DNA from: Oscillospiraceae bacterium
Lineage (GTDB): Bacteria > Bacillota > Clostridia > Oscillospirales > Oscillospiraceae
Direction of reading: 5' to 3'
DNA length: 11,670 bases
NCBI GenBank assembly: GCA_017399325.1
Contig: JAFQDY010000227.1
Coordinates: 1-11,670 of the forward strand
This document shows positions 1-6,544 of the stretch, one piece after another (positions within the stretch are counted from its first letter, which is position 1; every line of letters starts with the position of its first letter). The notes beneath the pieces were generated by a model that saw only the letters and a list, made by a program, of their open reading frames with translations, was not told the origin of the DNA and made no database searches. The position numbers were made by a program, and so were the translations under genes.

Positions 1-19
1 AATTCTTACGAACCCCATT

Positions 20-44
20 GTAGGGGCGACCTGTGGTCGCCCGC
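20..44. repeat. Short GTAGGGGCG palindrome, copy A
   Basis: GGGCGACC (24-31) and GGTCGCCC (35-42) form a perfect 8-bp stem with loop TGT. The copy is preceded by ATTCTTACGA (2-11), a box that also follows copy B at 3685-3694. It belongs to a family with fixed ends and differing arms, found again at 3661, 3717, 7907 and 7965. It covers an in-frame GTG (33) that a gene finder could take as the start of the amidohydrolase. Confidence 0.75.
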
Positions 45-74
45 AAAAAAGACACGCATAAAGGAAGTGTTAGT

Positions 75-1400
75 TTGGATACTTTAATTTCCAATGTTAC
101 CGCGGTAACCATGAACGAAAAGACCGATGTGCTTTTTGGCGCATACATCGGCATCGAAGGCGGCAAAATAGTCTATATGGGCAAAACCGCCCCCACCGAC
201 CAGCCGAAAACCATCATTGACGGCACAGGTATGGTGGCGATCCCGGGTCTTATCAACTGCCACACCCATCTGCCCACCGCAGTGTTGCGAAACCTCTTGG
301 ACGACGCGGGCAAGACAGACGCCCTGAAAGAACTGCTGACCCGTCAGAGCAAGATCGATGCGCGCTCCGCAAAAGCCGCCATCAAACTGGCGCTGGCGGA
401 ATGTCTGCGGTTTGGCGTGACTTCCGTTTCCGACCTGTACTATTCCCCCGAGATCACCGCTGAAATTGCCGCGGAAGTGGGCATCAAGGCCAACATCGCC
501 TTGGCCGCCACCCGATTTGTGGACGAGAGCGAAGATTTCGACTTTGAAACCGACCCCGGCTGCAAAACGCTGGTGCGCGCCGTAGAAAAATGGCACAATT
601 ATGATGGCGGCCGCATCAAGATCGACGCAGGCATCCACGCGGAGTACACCTCCAACCACCGGTTGTGGGAGGCCCTTTCCGCTTATGCCGCCGAGCAGGG
701 TTTGGGCATCCAAATGCATCTGGCGGAAACGGCTGAAGAAGTTCTAGATTGCGAAGAGCGCACAGGCCTGACCCAGGCGGAACTGCTTGCCTGCCACGGG
801 GTTTTCCGTGTTCCCGTAACCGCCGCAGGCTGCGCCCACCTCACCGAAACAGAACAAAAACTGCTGGGCAAAGCCAAGGCATCTGCCGTGGCCACCCCCA
901 TTGCCGCAGCCAAACAGGGCGATCGCCCCACTCCCATCACCGACCTGGTGAAAGCGGGGGTAAACGTGGCTTTGGGTACGGACAGCGCCGTTGCAAGCGG
1001 CAATCTGGACCTGTTTGAAGTGATGCGGTTTGTTGCCTTGCAGGCCCGTCAGGCAGGCGGCGACGCCGACGCTATGCCCGCCATCGCCCCTTTGATGATG
1101 GCAACGGTCTGCGGCGCGAAAGCCCAAAACCGCGAAAACTGCGGTATGCTGAAAACGGGTTTGGACGCGGACATCGTCCTTGTGGATTTCTCTGCGCCCC
1201 ATTTGATCCCCTGTCACAATGTGATCTCCAGCCTTGTTTTCTCCGCCAAGGGCGGTGATGTGGCTATGACTATGGTCCGGGGCAAGATCCTCTACCAAAA
1301 CGGCCATTTCCCCACCATCGATTTGAATGAAACCGTGGCGGAAATGATGGAATACGCCATTCCCAAGGTGATGGAAAAGGAGGAAGTATGCACCAAATAA
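75..1400 (+). CDS. Amidohydrolase, SAH/MTA-deaminase-like (subtype III), with an altered active site
   Basis: This is a metal-dependent hydrolase of the amidohydrolase superfamily, closest by eye to the S-adenosylhomocysteine/5'-methylthioadenosine/chlorohydrolase group, which hydrolytically deaminates purines and related rings in the cytoplasm. I chose the TTG at 75 (441 aa) because AAGGAAG (61-67) sits 7 nt upstream; the in-frame GTG at 33 lies inside a repeat and has no ribosome binding site. Counting from the TTG, the metal ligands are His63 and His65 (HTH), His215 (QMHLAET, with Glu218) and Asp303 (GTDS). His188 (HAEYT) matches the substrate-contacting His. The His that starts the usual AHCVHL motif is Gly252 here (AAGCAHL), and the SHNPxSN motif is replaced by VATPIAAAKQ. 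The 3' end overlaps the flippase by 13 bp, so the two are probably cotranscribed. The family is confident; the substrate is not known. Confidence 0.88.
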   Translation: MDTLISNVTAVTMNEKTDVLFGAYIGIEGGKIVYMGKTAPTDQPKTIIDGTGMVAIPGLINCHTHLPTAVLRNLLDDAGKTDALKELLTRQSKIDARSAKAAIKLALAECLRFGVTSVSDLYYSPEITAEIAAEVGIKANIALAATRFVDESEDFDFETDPGCKTLVRAVEKWHNYDGGRIKIDAGIHAEYTSNHRLWEALSAYAAEQGLGIQMHLAETAEEVLDCEERTGLTQAELLACHGVFRVPVTAAGCAHLTETEQKLLGKAKASAVATPIAAAKQGDRPTPITDLVKAGVNVALGTDSAVASGNLDLFEVMRFVALQARQAGGDADAMPAIAPLMMATVCGAKAQNRENCGMLKTGLDADIVLVDFSAPHLIPCHNVISSLVFSAKGGDVAMTMVRGKILYQNGHFPTIDLNETVAEMMEYAIPKVMEKEEVCTK

Positions 1401-2986
1401 ACAAAAAACAGACGTTCCTCCACGGCGCGGCGCTGCTGGCTATGGCAACCATCATCGTGAAGATCATCGGCGCGTTCTACAAGATCCCCCTGAAAATGGT
1501 CATCGGGGACAAAGGCTACGGCTACTTTATCACCGCCTATGACATCTACACGGTGCTGCTGCTGATCTCCACCGCAGGTCTGCCCATCGCTATGAGCCGT
1601 ATGATCAGCCAGGCAAGTTCTCTTGGCAACTACAATCAGGTGCGGCGGATCTACAACACCGCACGGGGCATTTTCTTGGGACTCGGCATCGTAAGCACCG
1701 CCCTGATGATGGGATTTTCCCACCAGTTGGCATCATTTCAGAAGCAGCCCGACGCCTGGGCGAGCATTTTCTGTCTTGGTCCTTGCGCGTTGCTGATGTG
1801 TATTATGTCAACCAACCGAGGCTTCTTCCAGGGGCAAGGGGATATGCGCCCCACCTCCAATTCTCAAATCATTGAGGCCTTTTTCAAGTTGGTCGTGGGT
1901 CTTGCGCTGGCCTATTTTGTGATGAAGTCCACCGCCAATGTGGCGTACGCCGCAGGCGCTGCCATTTTGGGCGTGACGGTCAGTTGTCTGGTGTCGGCTT
2001 TGTATCTGCACGGCAAATGGCGGCCCGCCTATCGGGACTTGCCCGCCACTTCCGATGTGCCCCTAAGTTACGGCAAGACCGCCAAGGAACTTTTGGCCAT
2101 CGCCGTTCCCATCACCATCGGCTCGGCAGGTCTGCAGGTGCTCACTGTCATCGAAACCAACCTCTATATGGGCCAGCTGCTCACCGCAAACGGCATGAGC
2201 CAGTCCGTTGCCGACACCACCAAGGGCATTTATAATATGTGTCAGACGGTGTTCAATATGCCATGCGCCTTTATGGTTCCCATCACCACCTCGGTGCTGC
2301 CGGCCATCACCGCAGCTTTGGCCGTGGGCAACCACAGTGAGGCCAAGGCCACCCAAGAATCCGCCGCCCGCATTACGGGACTTTTGAGCCTGCCTTGCGC
2401 GGTGGGTTTGAGCATTTTGGCCGGGCCTGTGATGGGATTGCTTGGCGGTTATACCGGTGAAGAACTGGCGCTGGCAAGGACCATTCTCACGGTTTTGGGT
2501 GCAAATGTGTTCTTCTACGGCGTGATCCAGTATACCAATGTGGTGCTCCAATCCCACGGCTATGCCCACATTCCTGTGATCAACACCCTGCTTTGCGGCG
2601 GTATGAAACTGGTGGTCGTATACTTGCTGGTGGGCAATCCTCAGATCGGCATCGTGGGCGCGCCTGTGGGTATGCTTTTGTGCTACCTGTGCATCGGCCT
2701 TATGAACCTGATCGCCATCGGCCGCATCGTGCCGGGCAAAGTGCAGGTGGTGAAAAACCTGCTCCGCCCCCTGATCCCTGCCGCCATTATGGGCGCTGCA
2801 GTGTGGGGCGCATATCGAATTCTTGTGGCCCTTTCGGTCTCCAGCCGCCTGATTTTGTGCGGCGTTCCCGTTGCTTTGGGCGTGGTAGTTTACGCCGCTT
2901 TTGTGGTTTGGTTCAAGGCTTTAAGGCGGGAAGATTGCTTATTGCTCCCAAAAGGCGAGAAAATTGCGAATTTTCTTGGACTTTAA
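1388..2986 (+). CDS. SpoVB/YtgP/YabM-like polysaccharide or lipid II flippase (MOP superfamily)
   Basis: This 532-aa polytopic membrane protein of the MOP/MATE superfamily has the length and hydrophobic pattern expected for about 14 transmembrane segments. Family hallmarks are GAFYKIPL near residue 28, the STAGLPIAMSRMIS segment (61-74), RGFFQG (144-149) and PTSNSQIIEAFFK (155-167). Relatives include Bacillus YtgP/MurJ, which flips the peptidoglycan precursor lipid II, SpoVB, needed for spore cortex, and YabM. In B. subtilis yabM lies next to mazG-like yabN and rqcP (yabO), and here the flippase also precedes hup-rqcP, so YabM is a sensible comparison. The ATG has AAGGAGG (1378-1384) just upstream and overlaps the end of the amidohydrolase gene. 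The substrate (lipid II, undecaprenyl-linked sugar or other) cannot be decided from sequence alone. Confidence 0.88.
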   Translation: MHQINKKQTFLHGAALLAMATIIVKIIGAFYKIPLKMVIGDKGYGYFITAYDIYTVLLLISTAGLPIAMSRMISQASSLGNYNQVRRIYNTARGIFLGLGIVSTALMMGFSHQLASFQKQPDAWASIFCLGPCALLMCIMSTNRGFFQGQGDMRPTSNSQIIEAFFKLVVGLALAYFVMKSTANVAYAAGAAILGVTVSCLVSALYLHGKWRPAYRDLPATSDVPLSYGKTAKELLAIAVPITIGSAGLQVLTVIETNLYMGQLLTANGMSQSVADTTKGIYNMCQTVFNMPCAFMVPITTSVLPAITAALAVGNHSEAKATQESAARITGLLSLPCAVGLSILAGPVMGLLGGYTGEELALARTILTVLGANVFFYGVIQYTNVVLQSHGYAHIPVINTLLCGGMKLVVVYLLVGNPQIGIVGAPVGMLLCYLCIGLMNLIAIGRIVPGKVQVVKNLLRPLIPAAIMGAAVWGAYRILVALSVSSRLILCGVPVALGVVVYAAFVVWFKALRREDCLLLPKGEKIANFLGL

Positions 2987-3094
2987 TTCACTTTTTTGCG
3001 AATTTTACCAGTTTTTTTGCAAAAACCCCTTGCTTTTTGGTCAACATTGTGTTAGTGTTAAGGTATCCCAATTTTAGAAAAGAGGTAAATTTTT

Positions 3095-3370
3095 ATGAAT
3101 AAAACCGAACTGATTGCCGCTGTTGCTGAGAAAACCGGCTTGACTAAGAAGGATGCAGAGCGCGTCGTTTCCGCTACCTTCGAGACCATCACCGCTACTT
3201 TGGCCGGTGGTGAGCGCGTACAACTCTCCGGCTTCGGCATTTTTGATGTTAAGTGCCGCGATGCCCGTATGGGCCGCAACCCCCGCACCAAGGAAGCCGT
3301 TCAGATCCCCGCTACCCGTCTGCCCGCTTTCAAGGCCAGCAAGACTCTGAAGGACGCTGTGGCTAAGTAA
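3095..3370 (+). CDS. hup: DNA-binding protein HU
   Basis: This 91-aa histone-like protein of the HU/IHF family acts as a dimer that bends and compacts DNA. The N-terminal helical dimerisation part (1-45) is followed by the signature LSGFGIFDV (44-52) and the beta-arm GRNPRTKE (60-67), in which Pro63 is the DNA-intercalating residue. The tail IPATRLPAFKASKTLKDAV is also typical. AGAGG (3081-3085) lies 9 nt before the ATG. The 108-bp leader (2987-3094) is much more AT-rich than the genes around it and probably holds the promoter; TTGCTT (3030-3035) and TTGGTC (3037-3042) are possible -35 boxes, but no -10 is convincing. The stop overlaps the rqcP start as TAATG, so the two are coupled. The hup-rqcP pairing is common in Clostridia. 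Confidence 0.97.
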   Translation: MNKTELIAAVAEKTGLTKKDAERVVSATFETITATLAGGERVQLSGFGIFDVKCRDARMGRNPRTKEAVQIPATRLPAFKASKTLKDAVAK

Positions 3371-3609
3371 TGCGCCTGGACAAATATCTGAAGGTCTCCC
3401 GGCTGATCAAACGCCGCACCATCGCCAATGAGGCTTGCGACAACGGTCGCATCAGCGTCAACGGCCGCGTGGTGAAGGCAAGTTATGAGGTCAAACCCGG
3501 CGACCGGATCCAGATTGCCCTTGGCAGCCGTGCCGTGACCGTTGAGGTCCTGGTAGTTGCCGACAATGTCCGCAAAGACGACGCGGTGACGATGTATAAA
3601 GAAGTATAA
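3370..3609 (+). CDS. rqcP: RqcP, S4-domain ribosome-associated quality control protein (YabO/Hsp15 family)
   Basis: This 79-aa protein is almost entirely one S4 RNA-binding fold. RLDKYL (2-7), RLIKRRT (11-17), the CDNGRI-VNG turn and VKASYEVKPGD are family hallmarks. The family member RqcP works with RqcH on stalled 50S subunits to add C-terminal alanine tails to trapped nascent chains. It starts by TAATG overlap with hup (last A of the stop is the A of ATG), so translation is coupled and probably strong. In many spore formers the next genes are yabP, yabQ and divIC. Here a terminator begins inside the stop codon, so those genes do not follow. Confidence 0.94.
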   Translation: MRLDKYLKVSRLIKRRTIANEACDNGRISVNGRVVKASYEVKPGDRIQIALGSRAVTVEVLVVADNVRKDDAVTMYKEV

Positions 3610-3640
3610 AAAGGAGTGCCGTTTGGCACTCCTTTTTATA
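3608..3640. terminator. Bidirectional intrinsic terminator after rqcP
   Basis: AAAAAGGAGTGCC (3608-3620) and GGCACTCCTTTTT (3625-3637) form a perfect 13-bp stem with loop GTTT. A T-run ends the plus-strand transcript of rqcP and, by symmetry, the minus-strand read has T's after the stem. It can therefore also stop the convergent DUF6440 transcript. Confidence 0.95.
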
Positions 3641-3764
3641 TTGAGAATTGAGAATTGTGCGGGCGAGCAATGCTCGCCCCTACAGATTCTTACGATACCT
3701 GATGTATACCTTTTATGGGCGGATACTATCCGCCCCTATCATTTTTCATTATGCATTCTGCATT
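3641..3764. repeat. Compound intergenic repeat block: TTGAGAA tract, palindromes B and C, TGCATTC tract
   Basis: A 7-bp-period TTGAGAA tract (3641-3657) is followed by palindrome B, GGGCGAGCA (3661-3669) with TGCTCGCCC (3671-3679). Next come the box ATTCTTACGA (3685-3694) and palindrome C, GGGCGGATA (3717-3725) with TATCCGCCC (3727-3735). The block ends in a TGCATTC-type tract (about 3745-3764) that runs into the 3' end of the DUF6440 gene. All parts recur elsewhere in the window with different stem sequences. Confidence 0.75.
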
Positions 3765-3958
3765 TCCTTGGGGACGGGTGTAACGATCGGCTTGCCTTCC
3801 GGGTCAAGCAGGGGCGTGATGCCGCCGCCATAGCCGCCGGCAGCGTACAGGTAATTCACGCCGGTGAGTCGGTCCACCAGAATATAGGTGGCAGGTCCGG
3901 TAAATCCGCCGCCCTCTGCGTGAACGCGAATAAAGCGCTTTTCTTTCTTGCTCGCCAT
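3749..3958 (-). CDS. DUF6440 family small protein
   Basis: This is a 69-aa protein of unknown function. The core from KRFIRVHAEGGGF through the ILVDRLTGVNYLY, GGYGGGITPLLD and GKPIV segments matches, from memory, the DUF6440 family: short Firmicutes proteins with a Gly-rich EGGG motif, an LVDxxTGVNYL strand and a GLTPLLDxxGKP strand. The start overlaps the stop of the SPFH gene as TAATG, so it is the last, coupled gene of the nfeD-SPFH operon. Its final residues (MQNA) and stop are encoded by a TGCATTC-type intergenic repeat, so the native C-terminus has probably been replaced or extended by the repeat. No signal peptide or membrane segment is visible. A role linked to the SPFH/NfeD membrane complex is inference from position only. 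Confidence 0.82.
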   Translation of the reverse strand: MASKKEKRFIRVHAEGGGFTGPATYILVDRLTGVNYLYAAGGYGGGITPLLDPEGKPIVTPVPKEMQNA

Positions 3959-4845
3959 TATTTCTTTACGCCTTCCACAATGCCGTTTGCCAATCCCACC
4001 AAGCCTTGCATCTCGGAGGGAATGATGATCTTGGTTGCTTGGCCATTTGCCACCTTTTCCATAGCCTGAATGGACTTGAGCTTAATCACCTGATCGTTGG
4101 GGGCTTTTTCATTGAGCATTTCGATGGAGTCTGCCAGCGCTTTCTGCACTGCACGAATGGCTTCCGCTTCGCCCTCTGCTTTGAGGATAGCCGCCTGCTT
4201 TTCTGCATCGGCACGCAAAATAGCGGACTCTTTTTCGCCTTCTGCAATCAGAATAGCAGATTTTTTCTGGCCTTCTGCCTGCAAAATCGCCTGCCGGCGG
4301 TCGCGCTCGGCCTTCATCTGCTTTTCCATGGAACTCTGAATGTCCGCCGGAGGCAGAATGTTCTTCAGTTCCACCCGGTTGACCTTGATGCCCCAGGGGT
4401 CGGTGGCCTCGTCCAAAATGGCCCGCATACGGGTGTTGATCACGTCCCGGGAGGTTAAAGTCTGGTCCAGTTCCAGGTCGCCGATGATGTTACGCAGGGT
4501 GGTGGCCGTCAGGGTCTCCATAGCGACCATCGGCCGCTCCACGCCGTAGGTGTACAGCTGGGGGTCGGTGATCTGATAGTAGACCACCGTGTCGATCTGC
4601 ATGGTTACGTTATCCTTGGTGATGACCGGCTGGGGCGGATAGTCCAAAACCTGCTCCTTCAGGCTGACCTTCCGGGCGATCCGGTCGAAAAACGGCATCT
4701 TCAGGTGCAGGCCCACGCCCCACACCGCCTGGAATGCACCCAGGCGCTCAATCACGTAGGCCTTGGACTGCTGCACCACCACGATGCACTTGATAAAGAT
4801 GATAAATACAATCACAATAATTCCTAAAATCAAATAGGGTCCCAT
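3958..4845 (-). CDS. SPFH/band 7 protein, paraslipin (QmcA-like)
   Basis: This 295-aa stomatin/prohibitin-family membrane scaffold protein has one N-terminal membrane anchor (residues 4-24). The SPFH domain follows (about 25-185): ERLGAF, GLHLKMPFFD, TKDNVTMQIDTVVYYQITDP, RNIIGDLELDQTLTSRD and the WGIKVNRVELKNI strand. After it comes a charged helical region with four 11-residue repeats of the pattern xAILxAEGExx (about 186-229), likely a coiled coil for oligomerisation. Paraslipins are typically encoded next to NfeD, as here, and the pair is thought to organise membrane microdomains and membrane protein quality control. AAGGAGG overlaps the stop of nfeD, whose end is 10 bp upstream. The start of DUF6440 overlaps its stop. 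Confidence 0.95.
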   Translation of the reverse strand: MGPYLILGIIVIVFIIFIKCIVVVQQSKAYVIERLGAFQAVWGVGLHLKMPFFDRIARKVSLKEQVLDYPPQPVITKDNVTMQIDTVVYYQITDPQLYTYGVERPMVAMETLTATTLRNIIGDLELDQTLTSRDVINTRMRAILDEATDPWGIKVNRVELKNILPPADIQSSMEKQMKAERDRRQAILQAEGQKKSAILIAEGEKESAILRADAEKQAAILKAEGEAEAIRAVQKALADSIEMLNEKAPNDQVIKLKSIQAMEKVANGQATKIIIPSEMQGLVGLANGIVEGVKK

Positions 4846-4855
4846 AATTTCCTCC

Positions 4856-5296
4856 TTATCCCACTTTCACCTCAATGGGTGTTACGAATACCTTGACGCC
4901 CTCCACCCGGTCGATACGCACCTGCGTACCTGCCGCGATGGGTTCGTCCTTACTGCTGCGGGCAGACCATTCCACGTCTCCCACCTTTACCTGGCCGCAG
5001 GCATTTACATTGTCAATGGGCACGACCACCAGGCAGGTTCTGCCCACCAGCGCGTCCACGTTGGTGTTGATGCGTTTTGCATTAAAATACTTCTTGGCAA
5101 TCGGCCGCAGAGCCGCAAGGCTTACGCCCGACACCGCCACAAACACCACGATTTGCAGCCAAATTTTTGCGCCCAAAAGACCGCTTATCATCGCGCAGAG
5201 CGCGCCCAACGCAAACCAGACCGAGACCATACCCACGGTCGCCGCTTCTGCCACGACAAAGACAATCAACAAGGCAAACCACAATACTGTGTCCAT
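4856..5296 (-). CDS. NfeD family membrane protein (short form)
   Basis: This 146-aa protein is of the short NfeD type, lacking the ClpP-like serine protease domain of long NfeDs. Hydrophobic segments at about residues 4-20, 22-42 and 46-64 form the membrane part. The C-terminal portion (about 80-146) starting DALVGRTCLVV and ending VDRVEGVKVFVTPIEV-like is the OB-fold domain, normally facing the cytoplasm and contacting the SPFH partner. The gene is first in the minus-strand operon. GGAGGGGGG (5305-5313) precedes the ATG, and a promoter lies at 5329-5357. The downstream SPFH gene makes the partner assignment secure at family level. Confidence 0.92.
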   Translation of the reverse strand: MDTVLWFALLIVFVVAEAATVGMVSVWFALGALCAMISGLLGAKIWLQIVVFVAVSGVSLAALRPIAKKYFNAKRINTNVDALVGRTCLVVVPIDNVNACGQVKVGDVEWSARSSKDEPIAAGTQVRIDRVEGVKVFVTPIEVKVG

Positions 5297-5328
5297 TGTG
5301 AAAACCCCCCTCCGGTATTTCTGTCTTT

Positions 5329-5357
5329 ACAATAGCAGAACAGGCGGCCTTTGTAAA
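5329..5357 (-). promoter_or_regulatory. Sigma-A-type promoter for nfeD-SPFH-DUF6440
   Basis: Read on the minus strand, TTTACA (5357-5352) is followed after 17 nt by TATTGT (5334-5329). The -35 matches 5 of 6 consensus bases and the -10 matches 4 of 6. The predicted start near 5322 leaves a short leader with the ribosome binding site at 5305-5313. It is divergent from the pta promoter. Confidence 0.55.
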
Positions 5358-5399
5358 TCATTTTTTGCTGGTTTTTTGGAAATATTCTGCCCGAAACGG

Positions 5400-5428
5400 T
5401 TGCGAACGGACAACTTGTGATGTATAAT
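5400..5428 (+). promoter_or_regulatory. Sigma-A-type promoter for pta
   Basis: TTGCGA (5400-5405), 17 nt, then a perfect TATAAT (5423-5428). Transcription would start near 5435, about 40 nt before the chosen pta ATG. This rules against the upstream in-frame ATG at 5443, which would be nearly leaderless. Confidence 0.8.
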
Positions 5429-5475
5429 TATCCTGTAAAAATATGGGCCACGGCCTGAAATTGGAGGAAAACGAA

Positions 5476-6474
5476 ATGTTCAATGCTATGATCGAAACCT
5501 TAAAGGCAAATCCCCGCAAGATCGTCTTTACCGAGGGCCACGACGCCCGTATTCTGGAGGCCACCGCGCGTCTGGTCGAGGGCGGCTTTTTGACCCCCAT
5601 TCTGGTGGGTAACGTTGACGAAGTCAAGGCCAACGCCGCAAAGGGCGGCTTCAACATCGAGGGCGTTGAGATCCTCGACCCCCTGACCTACGAAGGTATG
5701 GACGAGATGGTTGCAAAGATGGTAGAACTGCGCAAGGGTAAAATGTCTGCAGAAGACTGCCGTGCTGCCCTTTCCAAGGGCAACTACTTCGGCACTATGC
5801 TGGTGAAAATGGGCTACGCTGACGCACTGCTGGGCGGCGCTACCTACTCCACCGCTGACACCGTTCGTCCCGCTCTGCAACTGGTCAAGACCAAGAAGGG
5901 CGCAAATCTGGTTTCTTCCTGCTTCATTATGGTTCGCGGCGAAGAAAAACTGGCTATGGGCGACTGCGCCATCAACTTAAGTTACGAAGATTCCGTGGAT
6001 AAAGAAGGCAATGTGACCGTTTCTGCCGCCCGCAAGTTGGCAGAAGTCGCCGTTGAGACCGCTAATACCGCCAAGGTATTCGGCATCGAGCCCAAGGTGG
6101 CTATGCTTTCCTTCTCCACCAACGGCTCCGGCAAGGGCGGCACTGTCAAGCTGTCCAACGAAGCTACCAAGGTTGCTAAGGAAATGGCTCCCGACCTGCT
6201 GATCGACGGCGAAATGCAGTTCGACGCAGCTGTTGCTCCCGAAGTCGGCCAGCTGAAGTTCCCCGGCTCCCCCGTTGCCGGCTACGCCAACACCTTCATC
6301 TTCCCCACCATCGAGGCCGGCAACATCGGCTACAAGATCGCCCAGCGGCTGGGCGGCTTTGAGGCTTACGGCCCCATTCTGCAGGGTCTGGCTGCCCCCA
6401 TCAACGACCTGTCCCGTGGCTGCAACGCCGACGAGGTCTACAAAATGGCCATCATCACCTGCGCAATGGTATAA
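5476..6474 (+). CDS. pta: Phosphate acetyltransferase (phosphotransacetylase)
   Basis: Pta interconverts acetyl-CoA plus phosphate and acetyl phosphate plus CoA, the step before acetate kinase in fermentative ATP production, in the cytoplasm. At 332 aa it matches the short single-domain bacterial form. Signatures include IVFTEGHDARILEA near the N-terminus, LSFSTNGSGKGG, DGEMQFDAAVAPEV, PGSPVAGYANTFIFP and the C-terminal NIGYKIAQRLGGFEAYGPI and PINDLSRGC segments. I chose the ATG at 5476 because TTGGAGG (5461-5467) is 8 nt upstream. An in-frame ATG at 5443 lies too close to the predicted transcript start. The usual partner gene ackA does not follow; a GC-rich hairpin does, so ackA must be elsewhere if present. 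Confidence 0.97.
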   Translation: MFNAMIETLKANPRKIVFTEGHDARILEATARLVEGGFLTPILVGNVDEVKANAAKGGFNIEGVEILDPLTYEGMDEMVAKMVELRKGKMSAEDCRAALSKGNYFGTMLVKMGYADALLGGATYSTADTVRPALQLVKTKKGANLVSSCFIMVRGEEKLAMGDCAINLSYEDSVDKEGNVTVSAARKLAEVAVETANTAKVFGIEPKVAMLSFSTNGSGKGGTVKLSNEATKVAKEMAPDLLIDGEMQFDAAVAPEVGQLKFPGSPVAGYANTFIFPTIEAGNIGYKIAQRLGGFEAYGPILQGLAAPINDLSRGCNADEVYKMAIITCAMV

Positions 6475-6483
6475 TTTAAAGAA

Positions 6484-6530
6484 AAACCGCAGATCTGCCC
6501 CTGCCGCATTTGCTGCAGGGGCAGTGGTTT
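6484..6530 (+). terminator. Hairpin after pta, possible weak terminator or attenuator
   Basis: CTGCCCCTGC (6495-6504) pairs perfectly with GCAGGGGCAG (6515-6524), and AAACC (6484-6488) can pair with GGTTT (6526-6530) around an internal loop. Only three T's follow directly, so termination may be partial. Because no promoter is evident before the next gene, read-through from pta may drive it. Confidence 0.55.
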
Positions 6531-6544
6531 AAGGGAGACTTTTT

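Noticed and set aside
2959..2975. Perfect hairpin GAAAATT-GCG-AATTTTC near the end of the flippase gene
   Set aside because: It is AT-rich, lies inside the coding region and is not followed directly by a T-run, so it is not a convincing terminator.
3623..4069. 148-codon plus-strand open frame
   Set aside because: It begins in the rqcP terminator, crosses intergenic repeats and then runs antisense through DUF6440 and the SPFH gene.
5443..5475. Upstream ATG for pta
   Set aside because: It lies about 8 nt after the predicted transcription start, has no ribosome binding site, and would add 11 residues not expected in the family.
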